A stretch of DNA of 64,000 nucleotides from an uncultured Eubacteriales bacterium (GCA_900317905.1 ONIN01000001.1:1-64000), one strand, 5' to 3'. Positions 31,633 through 41,051 are shown, counted from the stretch's first letter. Program-made: numbers and translations. Notes: generated by a model not told the origin, from the letters alone.

Positions 31633-32636
31633 CGCTCAAACTGATACTGTCGTTTGTGATCGGCTTCGTTGCCGCGAGCCTGATCGGCATCTGGCTGGTG
31701 CCCTATCTAAGACGCATCAAGGCGGGCCAGCGCATTTTGGAGGACGGCCCCAAGTGGCATATGTCCAAGAGCGGCACCCCCACCATGGGCGGCATCATGT
31801 TCATCGCGGCGCTGCTGATCGTGTGTCTCACCGTGGGCTTCAGCAGCATGCTGAATGGCTATTACGGCCATATCTTCTGCTTCCTGTTCGCGCTGGTCTT
31901 CGGCGCCATCGGCTTCCTGGACGACTATGAAAAGCTGAAAAAGAAGCAGAACCTGGGCCTTCGTGCCTGGCAGAAGTTCCTGCTGCAGCTGGCGGCAGCC
32001 TTGGTGTTCATCTATCTGATGCGGGCCTTCGGCTACGTGACCAACAATCTTTACATTCCCTTCTGGAACGTGACCTATCCCATCCCGGAGGTGCTCTACA
32101 CCGTCCTTGCGGCCTTCGCCATCGTGGGCACCGTCAACGCCGTGAACCTCACCGACGGCATCGACGGTCTGGCCGCCGGCACCAGCTTCCCGGTGTGCAT
32201 CTTCTTCGTGATCGTCACCTTCCTGTGGCAGAGCGCGGACATCTCCGTGGGCATTTTCGCCTCCGGCCTTGCCGGCGGTCTGCTGGGCTTCCTGCTGTAT
32301 AACTTCAACCCCGCGAAGATCTTCATGGGCGACACCGGCTCCCTGTTTCTCGGCGGCGCCATCGCTGCCATGGCCTTCGCCTATGACATGCCGCTGATCC
32401 TGATCCCGGTGGGTATCATGTTCATCATCGAGACCCTGTCCGACATCATCCAGGTGGGCTACTTCAAGCTCACCCACGGCAAGCGTGTATTCAAGATGGC
32501 GCCTTTCCACCACCATCTGGAGATGGGCGGCTGGTTCGGCAAGAAGTGGAAGGAGAAGGAGATCTTCTGCCTCTTCGTGAGCATCACCACGGTTTTCTGC
32601 ATCCTGGCCTTCCTGGGCGTATTCCACAGATACTGA
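31629..32636 (+). CDS. mraY: Phospho-MurNAc-pentapeptide translocase
   Basis: 335 residues, ten membrane helices expected. MraY makes lipid I on the inner face of the membrane. Key loops: WHMSKSGTPTMGG, DDYEKLKKKQNLGL, NLTDGIDGLA (metal site), FMGDTGSLFLGG and APFHHHLEMGGW, which is the MurNAc-pentapeptide-specific histidine loop and separates it from the tagO-like protein at 11820. Overlaps murE in ATGA. murF and murD, the usual neighbours, are missing here. Confidence 0.96.
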   Translation: MTLKLILSFVIGFVAASLIGIWLVPYLRRIKAGQRILEDGPKWHMSKSGTPTMGGIMFIAALLIVCLTVGFSSMLNGYYGHIFCFLFALVFGAIGFLDDYEKLKKKQNLGLRAWQKFLLQLAAALVFIYLMRAFGYVTNNLYIPFWNVTYPIPEVLYTVLAAFAIVGTVNAVNLTDGIDGLAAGTSFPVCIFFVIVTFLWQSADISVGIFASGLAGGLLGFLLYNFNPAKIFMGDTGSLFLGGAIAAMAFAYDMPLILIPVGIMFIIETLSDIIQVGYFKLTHGKRVFKMAPFHHHLEMGGWFGKKWKEKEIFCLFVSITTVFCILAFLGVFHRY

Positions 32637-32671
32637 GCATAGAATCATTTTGAAAGAAAGGAGGACGATCC

Positions 32672-33853
32672 ATGAGCACAAATTCCAGAGCTGCCCGCCG
32701 GAGAAGCATTCTGCCCGGGCTGGAGGCTGCGGCCAAGCATCGCGGCGGCTTTGACATCACGCTGCTGACGCTGGTGCTGATCCTGCTGGCGCTGGGCCTT
32801 CTGATGGTGCTGTCCTCCAGCTATCCGAGAGCCTATTCCGAGGCCCTGCGCACCGAGAGCGGATCGCCGCTGGACTACTTCAACCACCAGCTGGTGTTCG
32901 CCGTGGCGGGCCTGTTCATCATGTACGCGGCCTCCTGGGTGCCCATGAGCCTCTATCGGCAGGGCGCGAAGCTGCTGTACATCTTCACCATCGTCATGCT
33001 GGCGGCGGTGCTGGTAGCCGGCACGGCGGAAAACAATGCCCGACGCTGGATCTATCTGGGATTCTTCTCCTTCCAGCCGTCGGAGATTTCGAAGCTGGCG
33101 ATCATCCTGCTGTTCGCGGATCTGATCGCCAAATACCGCGCCCGTATGAACACCCTGAAATACGGCGTTGTGCCCTACGTGGTGGTGCTGGCGATTCCGT
33201 TCCTGCTGCTGTTTCTGGAGCCCCACATCTCCTGCATCATCATCGTGGCGCTGGTGGCGCTGACCATGCTGTTTATCGGCGGCATGCCGTGGAAGTATCT
33301 TCTGACCCTGTTTGCGGGCGTGGCGCTGCTGGGCCTGCTGGCCTTCTTCGTTTCCAACCACGTCCATGTTCGAATCCTTGCCTGGCTGCACCCCGCCGCC
33401 TACGCCGATGATGACATCAGCTATCAGGTGCGGGAATCCCTCATGGCCATCGGCTCCGGCGGCCTCACCGGTCTCGGGCCGGGGGAGGGGCGGCAGAAGT
33501 ACCTGTACCTGCCGGAGAGCCACAACGATTACATCTTCTCCATCGTCTGCGAGGAGCTGGGCCTCCTGGGCGCCATCGCCATTCTGCTGCTGCTGGCGCT
33601 GATGCTGCTGCGCTGCATCCAGATCACCATGAACGCGAAGGACCGCTTCAGCTTTCTGGTGGCGGCGGGCATCACGGCCCACTTTGGACTCCAGACCATT
33701 TTGAACATTCTGGTCGTCACCAACACGATCCCCTGTACCGGCGTGTCGCTGCCGTTTTTCAGCTACGGCGGCACGGCCCTGCTGATGCAGCTGGTAGAGG
33801 TGGGCGTTTTATTAAGCATATCCCGTGAGCTGCCGCTCTCCAACGCGGAATAA
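32672..33853 (+). CDS. ftsW: FtsW/SpoVE-type lipid II polymerase (SEDS family)
   Basis: 393 residues with about ten membrane helices. SEDS proteins polymerise lipid II glycan together with a class B PBP. Seen: RRWIYLGFFSFQPSEISKLA, the large outer loop with SGGLTGLGPGEGRQKYLYLPE and the catalytic-Asp region SHNDYIFSIVCEELG, and GVSLPFFSYGGTALL near the end. Its natural partner is the PBP at 27776. Whether it acts in division (FtsW) or cortex (SpoVE) cannot be told. RBS AAAGGAGGA. Confidence 0.93.
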   Translation: MSTNSRAARRRSILPGLEAAAKHRGGFDITLLTLVLILLALGLLMVLSSSYPRAYSEALRTESGSPLDYFNHQLVFAVAGLFIMYAASWVPMSLYRQGAKLLYIFTIVMLAAVLVAGTAENNARRWIYLGFFSFQPSEISKLAIILLFADLIAKYRARMNTLKYGVVPYVVVLAIPFLLLFLEPHISCIIIVALVALTMLFIGGMPWKYLLTLFAGVALLGLLAFFVSNHVHVRILAWLHPAAYADDDISYQVRESLMAIGSGGLTGLGPGEGRQKYLYLPESHNDYIFSIVCEELGLLGAIAILLLLALMLLRCIQITMNAKDRFSFLVAAGITAHFGLQTILNILVVTNTIPCTGVSLPFFSYGGTALLMQLVEVGVLLSISRELPLSNAE

Positions 33854-33862
33854 GGAGTCACT

Positions 33863-35017
33863 ATGAATTATCTGTTTGCCTGCGGCGGCACCGCGGGCCA
33901 CATCAACCCGGCCCTCGCCGTGGCCGACCGGCTGCTGAAATTGGATCCTCAGGGAAAGGTGCTCTTCGTGGGTACCCCCGACCGGATGGAATCGGAGCTG
34001 GTTCCCCGCGCGGGCTATGATTTCAAGGGCATCGAGGTCTCCAGCTTCTCCAGAAAGATGAATCTGGAGGGCCTGAAATTCAACGCCAAAAGTCTGAAAC
34101 ACGTCCTCTCCGCCACCGGAAAGGCCAAGAAAATCGTGAAGGAGTTCCGGCCCGACATCGCCATCGGCACCGGCGGCTACGTCTGCTACCCGGTTTTGAA
34201 GGCGGCTGCTGCGTTGAACGTGCCAACTTTGGTCCACGAGTCCAACGCCGTCCCCGGTCTCACCACGAAGATGCTGATCGCCGACGTGGATCGGATTCTG
34301 GTGGGCTTCGAGGCCAGCCGCGCCTACTACGGCGACCCCAGAAAGGTCTACGTCACCGGCACCCCGGTTCGCGGCGAGTTTTCCGCCCTCACCAAAGCGG
34401 AGGCCAAGGCAAAGCTGGGCATCCCGGTTTCGGAGCCTCTGGTGGTCTCAGTCTGGGGCAGCCTCGGCGCAAGAGTGATGAATGAGCGCATGGCGGAGCT
34501 GATCGCCCTCGCCGGCGAGCACCCCGGCTTCCGGCTGATCCATTCCGCCGGCAAGAACGGCTATGATAAGTTTGTAGAGAATCTGAAAAAGCAGGGCGTC
34601 GAGGATCCCGCGAAACGCGGCGCCGACGTGCGGCCCTATATCTACGATATGCCCACGGTCATGGCGGCGGCGGATCTGGTGCTCTGCCGCGCCGGCGCCT
34701 CCACCTTGGCGGAGCTGACTTACCTCGGCAAGCCCGCCGTTCTGGTGCCCAGCCCCAACGTCACCAACAACCATCAGGAGCGCAACGCCAGAGTCCTGGA
34801 GCAGGCCGGCGGCGCGAAGGTGATTGTGGAGTCCGACTGCACCGCCGATGGGCTGCTCGGCACCATCCGAGACCTGCTGCATGACTCTGTGACCCTCACC
34901 AAAATGGAGCAGAACATGAGAGCCTGCGGCGTTCCCGACGCAACCGAGCGGATCGCCGACATGGCGCTGGAAATGATCCGCGCCTATCAGAAATATCCTG
35001 AGATTCCAAGAAAATAA
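33863..35017 (+). CDS. murG: UDP-GlcNAc:lipid I GlcNAc transferase
   Basis: 384 residues, GT-B glycosyltransferase that turns lipid I into lipid II at the membrane. N-terminal glycine loop GGTAGHINPALAVADRL, TGGYVCYPVLKAA, HESNAVPGLTTKML, and C-terminal UDP-GlcNAc site CRAGASTLAELTYLGKPAVL with NHQERNARVLE. RBS AAGGAG 7 bases before the ATG. Gap to ftsW only 9 bases. Confidence 0.96.
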   Translation: MNYLFACGGTAGHINPALAVADRLLKLDPQGKVLFVGTPDRMESELVPRAGYDFKGIEVSSFSRKMNLEGLKFNAKSLKHVLSATGKAKKIVKEFRPDIAIGTGGYVCYPVLKAAAALNVPTLVHESNAVPGLTTKMLIADVDRILVGFEASRAYYGDPRKVYVTGTPVRGEFSALTKAEAKAKLGIPVSEPLVVSVWGSLGARVMNERMAELIALAGEHPGFRLIHSAGKNGYDKFVENLKKQGVEDPAKRGADVRPYIYDMPTVMAAADLVLCRAGASTLAELTYLGKPAVLVPSPNVTNNHQERNARVLEQAGGAKVIVESDCTADGLLGTIRDLLHDSVTLTKMEQNMRACGVPDATERIADMALEMIRAYQKYPEIPRK

Positions 35018-35108
35018 CACAATCCATTCCCTCCGCATAGGATAACCTGAATTTGCCCGCAAAGCCTTGCAAAGCGGTGCTTCGGGCCTGATGTGGAGGG
35101 AACGCTTT

Positions 35109-36362
35109 ATGATGATCTGGCATGTGCGCGGCGGCCGTCCGCTGCGGGGAACGATTCCGGTGCAGGGCTCGAAAAACGCAGTGCTGCCCATTCTGGCGGC
35201 GTCGATCCTGGCGCCCTGCGAGACGACCCTCACCGGGGTCCCGGAGCTGAAGGACGTGGGCATCACCCTAAGGATCCTGCGGCATCTGGGCTGCGCAGCG
35301 GAGCTTAAGGATCATGTCATATACATCGACTCCCGCCCCTTAAGCCGCTGCGACATTCCCCACAGCCTCATGCGGGAGCTGCGCTCCTCGGTGATCTTTT
35401 TGGGCGCCATCCTCTGTCGCTGCGGGGAAGCGCGCCTCAGCCTTCCCGGGGGCTGTGAGCTGGGGCCGCGGCCTGTGGATCTCCATCTGGATGCCCTCCG
35501 GGCATTGGGGGCCGATGTGACCGAGGGGGGGGGAGACATCATCGCCAGAGGCGGTCATCTGGAGGGAACCAAAATCCTGCTGCCCTTTCCCAGCGTGGGC
35601 GCCACGGAAAACGCCATGCTGGCGGCCTGCGCGGCAGCGGGGGAGACCACGATCCTGGGCGCCGCCCGAGAGCCGGAGATCGTGGACCTGCAGCGGTATC
35701 TTCGACGCTTGGGTGCGGATCTTTCCGGTGCAGGAACTGCTGAGATCACCGTCCGGGGCTTTCGCCCGAAGGCGCACGCAGAGCATCGGATCCTGCCGGA
35801 TCGGATCGCCGCGGCCACCATTTTGTGCGCCGCAGCCGCCTCCGGCGGGGAAATTTCCCTGACAAATGCAAATCCATCGCATTTTTTGACGGTTTTAGAC
35901 TCGCTTTCTGAAGCGGGATGTGATATAATAACAAAATCAGATACCGTGTCGCTCCATGCGCCCAGGCGTTTGACCGCACCGCGGCCCATCGTCACGCGGC
36001 CCTATCCGGGCTTTCCCACGGATGCGCAGCCGCCGCTGATGGCCGCCTGTCTGAAGGCGAAAGGCACCACGGTATTCACGGAGAACATCTTCCAAAACCG
36101 CTACCGCCACGCGGCGGAGCTCCGGCGGCTGGGGGCGGAGGTCAGCATCGAGGGCCGGGTCGCCTACATCACCGGGGTGGAACGCCTCACCGCCGCACCG
36201 CTGACGGCGGGGGATCTTCGCGGCGGCGCTGCCATGATCGTGGCGGCCCTCTCCGCCGAGGGGGAGACCGAGATCTTCGACGAGGACCACATCTCCAGAG
36301 GCTATGACCGTTTGGATCAGCAGCTGAATGCTCTGGGGGCGGAGGTCCGATGCACATACTAA
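35109..36362 (+). CDS. murA: UDP-GlcNAc 1-carboxyvinyltransferase
   Basis: 417 residues, exactly the usual length. First committed step of peptidoglycan synthesis: transfers enolpyruvate from PEP to UDP-GlcNAc. QGSKNAVLPILAASIL holds the conserved Lys-Asn pair. Cys116 in LPGGCELGPRPVDLHLDAL is the catalytic, fosfomycin-target cysteine, so sensitivity is expected. The start at 35109 is set by GGAGGG at 35095-35100; an adjacent ATG at 35112 is equally possible. A 91-base gap separates it from murG. Confidence 0.94.
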   Translation: MMIWHVRGGRPLRGTIPVQGSKNAVLPILAASILAPCETTLTGVPELKDVGITLRILRHLGCAAELKDHVIYIDSRPLSRCDIPHSLMRELRSSVIFLGAILCRCGEARLSLPGGCELGPRPVDLHLDALRALGADVTEGGGDIIARGGHLEGTKILLPFPSVGATENAMLAACAAAGETTILGAAREPEIVDLQRYLRRLGADLSGAGTAEITVRGFRPKAHAEHRILPDRIAAATILCAAAASGGEISLTNANPSHFLTVLDSLSEAGCDIITKSDTVSLHAPRRLTAPRPIVTRPYPGFPTDAQPPLMAACLKAKGTTVFTENIFQNRYRHAAELRRLGAEVSIEGRVAYITGVERLTAAPLTAGDLRGGAAMIVAALSAEGETEIFDEDHISRGYDRLDQQLNALGAEVRCTY

Positions 36363-36378
36363 GACAGGAGATTTACCC

Positions 36379-37134
36379 ATGACAACCCAATCGGGAAAAT
36401 CGAATCAGGAATTTACCTTTCGCAAGGGCCTGAGCGGCATCTGGCTGTTTCTGGGGGTCATCTTGCTGATCATCCTCGCCATGAGCATTTTTTTCGTGGT
36501 CACCGACATCACGGTGGACGGAAATGCCCGTTATTCGGACGAGGAGATCATCGCGGCCTCCGGCCTGGAGACCGGGGAGAACCTCTTCTTCATCGACCGC
36601 TATGAGGCTGCCAGCCGGATCTTCGCGGAGCTTCCTTACGTCAATGACGCGGTTGTGGCCCGCGAGCTGCCCAACCGGGTGCGCATCACCATCACCGAGA
36701 GCAGCGCCATGGCCTACGTGGCGGCAGACGGGAAGAACTGGGTCCTGGATCAGAACTGCAAGATCCTCCGGTCTGCTGAGGCAAACGAGCTCAACTCCCT
36801 CATCCGGGTGGACGGCATCGTTCCGCTGGAGCCGAAGGAGGGCACGGTCATGGCCGTGGATGAACAGAGCGGCGCCCAGCTTCGCTATCTGATCGCGATT
36901 TTGAATCAGATCCTCACCCGCGGCATGTGGACGGACGTGGCGGTCATCGACCTGAGCGACGTGACCAGCCCGGCCTTCACCTATCAGGAGCGATTCACGG
37001 TGCGGCTGGGGGAGAACGAGGATCTGGACTACAAATTCGGCCTATTGCAGAGCGCCCTCCAGCAGCTGACAGAATCCGACGCGGGAACCCTTGACCTCTC
37101 CATGGATCAGCAGGTACACTTCAGCCCCGGCTGA
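36379..37134 (+). CDS. ftsQ: FtsQ/DivIB-type cell division protein
   Basis: 251 residues. Cytoplasmic tail (~30 residues), one membrane helix (SGIWLFLGVILLIILAMSIFF), then a POTRA domain (VTDITVDGNARYSDEEIIAASGLETGENLFFID...) and a beta domain with VAADGKNWVLDQNCKIL. It recruits and regulates septal synthases together with FtsL/DivIC. The ATG at 36379 follows AGGAG; upstream codons in frame overlap murA. Confidence 0.9.
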   Translation: MTTQSGKSNQEFTFRKGLSGIWLFLGVILLIILAMSIFFVVTDITVDGNARYSDEEIIAASGLETGENLFFIDRYEAASRIFAELPYVNDAVVARELPNRVRITITESSAMAYVAADGKNWVLDQNCKILRSAEANELNSLIRVDGIVPLEPKEGTVMAVDEQSGAQLRYLIAILNQILTRGMWTDVAVIDLSDVTSPAFTYQERFTVRLGENEDLDYKFGLLQSALQQLTESDAGTLDLSMDQQVHFSPG

Positions 37135-37192
37135 TACGCTTTTTTCATTGAAATTGAAAAAAAGATTGACCTGAAAGGGAAAATGATATAAA

Positions 37193-38743
37193 ATGGGAAA
37201 GAATAAAAAGAAGAATCGCAAAAATATGCCCCGGCCAAAGCAGCCCAACGTGCAGCCGAAGCCGGTGCAAGCCGCGCCTGCGGAGGAAGAGACTTCCGCC
37301 GCCATTCCGGAGCCGGAACAGCTGATGCTGGAGATCCCGGAGCCGGAGGTTTCCGTGCAGGTGGAAGCGCCTGCGGTGGAGGAGCCTGAGATTCCTGTGG
37401 AGGAAGCTGAGATCCCGGAGCAGCCCGCGGCGCCCGATCCCATTGAAAATCAAACCATTGCGCCTCCGGAGGAAGCCCTTCGGACGGAGCCTGTCCAAGA
37501 AAAAATTACCAACAGGGAGGAAACAGCAATGCCCTATATGAGTGAAACCGGACCGGAGAATGTCGTCACGATCAAAGTCGTCGGCGTCGGCGGCGCTGGC
37601 AACAACGTTGTCAACCGCATGGTCAAATCCGGTACCCAGGGCGTCGAATATGTCGCCGTCAACACGGACAAGCAGGTGCTGGCCGTCTCCAGTGCGGATC
37701 AGAAGATCCAGATCGGCGAGAAGCTGACCCACGGTCAGGGCGCCGGCAGCGATCCGGATGTCGGCAAGCGCTCCGCGGAAGAGAGCCGCAACAACATCTC
37801 CAAGAGCCTTGAAAATACCGATATGGTGTTCATCACCGCCGGCATGGGCGGCGGCACCGGTACCGGCGCAGCACCCATCATCGCGGATCTGGCCCGTGAG
37901 GCCGGCATCCTGACGGTGGCCGTGGTGACCAAGCCCTTCAAGTTTGAGGGCAAGCGCCGCATGGATCAGGCCCTCAAGGGCATCAACGAGCTGATGGGCA
38001 AGGTGGACTCCCTGCTGATTATCCCCAATGACCGGCTGAAGTTCGCCACCGACCAGAAGGTCACTCTGGCCAATGCTTTCCAGATCGCTGATGACGTTCT
38101 GGTGCAGGCCGTCACCAGCATTTCGGATCTGATCAAGAGCACCGGCTTTATCAACCTGGACTTTGCCGATGTGTCCTGCATCATGAAGGACGCGGGCTTC
38201 GCCCACATGGGCGTTGGCCACGCCGCCGGCAAGAGCAAGGCGGAAGAGGCTGCGAGAATGGCGGTTGCCAGCCCGCTGATGGAGACCTCCATCAATGGCG
38301 CCCGCGGCGTGCTGATCAATATCACCGGCTCCGTGGATATGGGTCTGGAGGACGTGGAGACCGCCGCCAACCTGGTGCAGGAGGCTGCCCACCCCGACGC
38401 CAACATCATCTTCGGCGCCAGCTTCGACGAGTCTCTGGATGATGAGATCCGCGTGACGGTCATCGCCACTGGCTTTGAAGACGCCACCAGCCTGCCGGCC
38501 GAGGCTCCCGCCGCTCCCGTGGAGGAGAAGAAGCCTCTGGTGCGTCCCGCCGGCCTGTACAGCAGCGCCGTGCAGGAGGCTGCCCCCGCTGCCGCTCCTG
38601 TGCAGCCTGTGGCTCCTGTCGCTCCCGTGCAGCCCGTGGCTCCCGCCGCTGCGCCTGTGCAGCCCGCCGCTCCCGCTGCTCCTGCTGCCACAGAAGAGGA
38701 AGATCCCTTCGACGGCATCTTCAAGATCTTCAACCAGAAGTAA
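37193..38743 (+). CDS. ftsZ: FtsZ with long N-terminal extension and probable internal second start
   Basis: The open frame gives 516 residues. Residues 1-112 are extra: a basic start (MGKNKKKNRKNMPRPK), then a disordered stretch rich in Pro and Glu. The normal FtsZ core begins at Met113 (MPYMSETGPENVVTIKVVG) with the GTP-binding GMGGGTGTGAAP at 217-228 and the synergy loop NLDFADVSC. A linker rich in Ala, Pro, Val and Gln leads to the C-terminal peptide DPFDGIFKIFNQK. The first ATG has only a weak GAAAGGGA site 13 bases off; Met113 has AGGGAGG at 8 bases. Two forms, long and short, are therefore likely. FtsZ is the GTPase that builds the division ring. Confidence 0.95.
   Translation: MGKNKKKNRKNMPRPKQPNVQPKPVQAAPAEEETSAAIPEPEQLMLEIPEPEVSVQVEAPAVEEPEIPVEEAEIPEQPAAPDPIENQTIAPPEEALRTEPVQEKITNREETAMPYMSETGPENVVTIKVVGVGGAGNNVVNRMVKSGTQGVEYVAVNTDKQVLAVSSADQKIQIGEKLTHGQGAGSDPDVGKRSAEESRNNISKSLENTDMVFITAGMGGGTGTGAAPIIADLAREAGILTVAVVTKPFKFEGKRRMDQALKGINELMGKVDSLLIIPNDRLKFATDQKVTLANAFQIADDVLVQAVTSISDLIKSTGFINLDFADVSCIMKDAGFAHMGVGHAAGKSKAEEAARMAVASPLMETSINGARGVLINITGSVDMGLEDVETAANLVQEAAHPDANIIFGASFDESLDDEIRVTVIATGFEDATSLPAEAPAAPVEEKKPLVRPAGLYSSAVQEAAPAAAPVQPVAPVAPVQPVAPAAAPVQPAAPAAPAATEEEDPFDGIFKIFNQK
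37514..37531 (+). promoter_or_regulatory. Strong internal ribosome site and ATG inside ftsZ
   Basis: AGGGAGG at 37514-37520, 8 bases before the in-frame ATG 37529-37531 (codon 113), exactly where other FtsZ proteins begin. Confidence 0.8.
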
Positions 38744-38758
38744 TTTCAAAATCCTTTA

Positions 38759-38787
38759 CCGCCTTCGCTTCGGCGAGGGCGGTTTTT
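38759..38787 (+). terminator. Terminator of the dcw operon
   Basis: Ten-pair stem (38759-38768 with 38773-38782, one G-U) capped by a UUCG tetraloop and followed by five T residues. Confidence 0.88.
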
Positions 38788-38827
38788 CCGTAATGGGAAT
38801 GGAATCCTGAGAAGGGAGGTGCACCGG

Positions 38828-39658
38828 ATGAAAAACTGGAAAAACTGGCGGATCGTGCGATTTTTCGCCTGCATGGTGCGCCTCTATGTGGAAAAACGTC
38901 TGGGCCGTACCGCTGCCGCCATGGCCTATTTCATGGTTCTGACGCTGTTCCCGGCCATCATCTGCCTGTATGATCTTTTGGCGCTGGTGGTGGCAAGACC
39001 GGACGCGGTGTTCCAGGTGCTGGAGAACCTGGTGGTGCCGGAGTCCACAAGGTCGATTATCGAGGAGTTTTTAAGATTCACCGCTCGAAACGCCAACGGT
39101 ACGGTCTTCGTGGTGGCGTTCATGACGGTGCTGCTGTCGGCCAGCGCGGTCTACCGCACTTTCTGCGGCTGCGCGGAGGAGATCAGCGGCGGCCGGCGCT
39201 TCGGCGTGATCGGCGGCACGGTGGCAAGCTTCATCTTCGCCGCCGCCTTCCTGATCGCCGTGTTCGGCAGCTTCATGGCCATCATCACCGGCCGTCAGGT
39301 GGTGCACAAGCTGGACGAGGTCATCACCTGGCTGAACATCGGCGAGTGGTGGACCTGGACTCGATTTGTGGTGCTGTTTCTGATCCTTCTGGGGATGCTG
39401 CTGGTGCTGTATTGGCTGGCGGCCTCCAAGGAGCAGTCGCACAAAGTCTTTCCCGGTGCTTTCTTTGCCGCCATCGGCATGGCGGGGATCTCCATCGGCT
39501 TCTCCTGGCTGGTGGGACGCTCCAGCCGCTACCCGCTGGTCTACGGGTCTCTCGCCAGTGTGATCCTTCTGATGGTCTGGCTGGATCTGCTGAGTCTGAT
39601 GATGGTGCTGGGCTGCGCCTTTAACGAATCCATCGTGGAAACACGGCCAACGGAATAA
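38828..39658 (+). CDS. YihY/BrkB-family membrane protein
   Basis: 276 residues with six predicted membrane helices. The N-terminal RTAAAMAYFMVLTLFPAIICLYDL is the family hallmark; SSRYPLVYGSLASVILLMVWLDLLSLMMVLGCAFNE near the end also fits (shown only as the family's conserved last two helices). Once called ribonuclease BN by mistake; real function is uncertain, perhaps transport or envelope upkeep. The ATG at 38828 follows GGGAGGTG. It lies after the ftsZ terminator, so it may be expressed separately. Confidence 0.88.
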   Translation: MKNWKNWRIVRFFACMVRLYVEKRLGRTAAAMAYFMVLTLFPAIICLYDLLALVVARPDAVFQVLENLVVPESTRSIIEEFLRFTARNANGTVFVVAFMTVLLSASAVYRTFCGCAEEISGGRRFGVIGGTVASFIFAAAFLIAVFGSFMAIITGRQVVHKLDEVITWLNIGEWWTWTRFVVLFLILLGMLLVLYWLAASKEQSHKVFPGAFFAAIGMAGISIGFSWLVGRSSRYPLVYGSLASVILLMVWLDLLSLMMVLGCAFNESIVETRPTE

Positions 39659-39667
39659 ATTTGAATC

Positions 39668-39698
39668 AAAAAATCCCCCGGACTTCTGTCCGGGGGAT
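39668..39698. terminator. Bidirectional terminator between the YihY gene and lysA
   Basis: Perfect 11-bp stem (39673-39683 with 39688-39698). A-run on the left gives a T-run for lysA on the minus strand. Confidence 0.8.
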
Positions 39699-39714
39699 TG
39701 TCATCTGATTGGAA

Positions 39715-41007
39715 TCAAAGATCGTTCTGAGTGATCTGGTCGAAGGTCTCTCTCTGAACGGCCACCTTCGCGCCCTCCTCGGAGAGCATGACGATGGGCG
39801 CCTTGGGGATCCGGTTGTAGTGGGAGGCCATGGCGTAGTTGTAAGCGCCGGTAGTAGCGATGGCCAGCAGATCGCCGCGCCGCAGCTCCGGCAGCCAGAC
39901 GTCGGGCTGGAGGATGTCGTCACTCTCGCAGCAGCGGCCCACCACATCGCAGTGAAGGGTGGGTGGCGCGTCCATGCGCTCCGGAGCAAAGACCGTGTAG
40001 GGGGCCTTGTAGAGGGCGTAGCGGGGATTGTCGGTCATGCCGCCGTCCACAGAGACGTAATTCTTGTAGCCCTTGATCCGCTTGACGCTGCCCACGGTAT
40101 ACATGGTCAGACCCGCGTCGGCCACGATGCTGCGGCCGGGCTCCAGCAGCACAGCGGGGAAGGGAATGCCCAGCTTCTCGGAATAACCCTTCATGAACTC
40201 CGCCAGGGCGGAAATGCGGTAGGGGATGTCCACGACGCCCTCGCTCTCCCGATAGCGTACGCCGTAGCCGCCGCCCAGATCCAGCAGCTTCGTCTCGAAG
40301 CCGTAGGCGTGGTAGAGCTGCCCCATGAAGTCCAGCATGATCTGGGCCGTGCGCTCGAACACGTCCTCGTCGAAGACCATGCTGCCCACGTGGCAGTGAA
40401 GACCCTCCACCTGCAGGTGGGGCAGTGCTGTGGCGTAGTGGTAGAATTCCTCCGCCTGGCCGGTCTCGATGGGAACGCCGAACTTGGAGTCCACCTTGCC
40501 GGTGGCGACGGCGTCGTAGGTGTGGGGGTCGATGCCGGGGGTCACACGCAGCAGACACTTCTGCACATGATCTCTGCGCTCGGCGATATGCTCGATGGCG
40601 TAGAGCTCCTCCACATTGTCCACCACGAAGTAGCCGACGCCGCAGTCCATGGCGTAGGAGATGTCCGCATCGGTCTTGTTGTTGCCGTGGAAGAAGGCCT
40701 TCTCCATGGGGAAGCCCGCCTGCACCGCGGTGTGGATCTCACCAGAGGAGACCACGTCGATGCCGAGGCCGGTCTCCCGGACGATCTCATAGATATGCTT
40801 AAAGCTCAGGGCTTTGCTGGCGTAGAGGGTCAGCGCCTGGGGGCCAAAAAACTCCACCATGGCGTCCTGATACATTTTGCAGTTGTAGCGGATCCGCGCC
40901 TCGTCCATCAGATAGAGGGGCGTGCCGAACTCCTTGGCCAGCTTGGCCGTGTCGTAGCCTGCGAAATGCAGAACACCGTCCTGAACCTTCAAATTGGTTG
41001 CGATCAT
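39715..41007 (-). CDS. lysA: Diaminopimelate decarboxylase
   Basis: 430 residues. Fold III PLP enzyme turning meso-diaminopimelate into lysine. PLP lysine is Lys65 in LYASKALSF; other signatures are HVGSMVFDEDVF, LLDLGGGYGVRY, LEPGRSIV, and the active-site CCESDDIL with GAYNYAMASHYN. The usual EPGR(S/A) and CESD patterns are intact. RBS GGAGGAA. Its location next to the dcw cluster fits control of the shared precursor diaminopimelate, but it has its own promoter. Confidence 0.95.
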   Translation of the reverse strand: MIATNLKVQDGVLHFAGYDTAKLAKEFGTPLYLMDEARIRYNCKMYQDAMVEFFGPQALTLYASKALSFKHIYEIVRETGLGIDVVSSGEIHTAVQAGFPMEKAFFHGNNKTDADISYAMDCGVGYFVVDNVEELYAIEHIAERRDHVQKCLLRVTPGIDPHTYDAVATGKVDSKFGVPIETGQAEEFYHYATALPHLQVEGLHCHVGSMVFDEDVFERTAQIMLDFMGQLYHAYGFETKLLDLGGGYGVRYRESEGVVDIPYRISALAEFMKGYSEKLGIPFPAVLLEPGRSIVADAGLTMYTVGSVKRIKGYKNYVSVDGGMTDNPRYALYKAPYTVFAPERMDAPPTLHCDVVGRCCESDDILQPDVWLPELRRGDLLAIATTGAYNYAMASHYNRIPKAPIVMLSEEGAKVAVQRETFDQITQNDL

Positions 41008-41051
41008 GGGAACGTTCCTCCGAAATGTAGTGTGTTAATTTGCTAAAGCAT

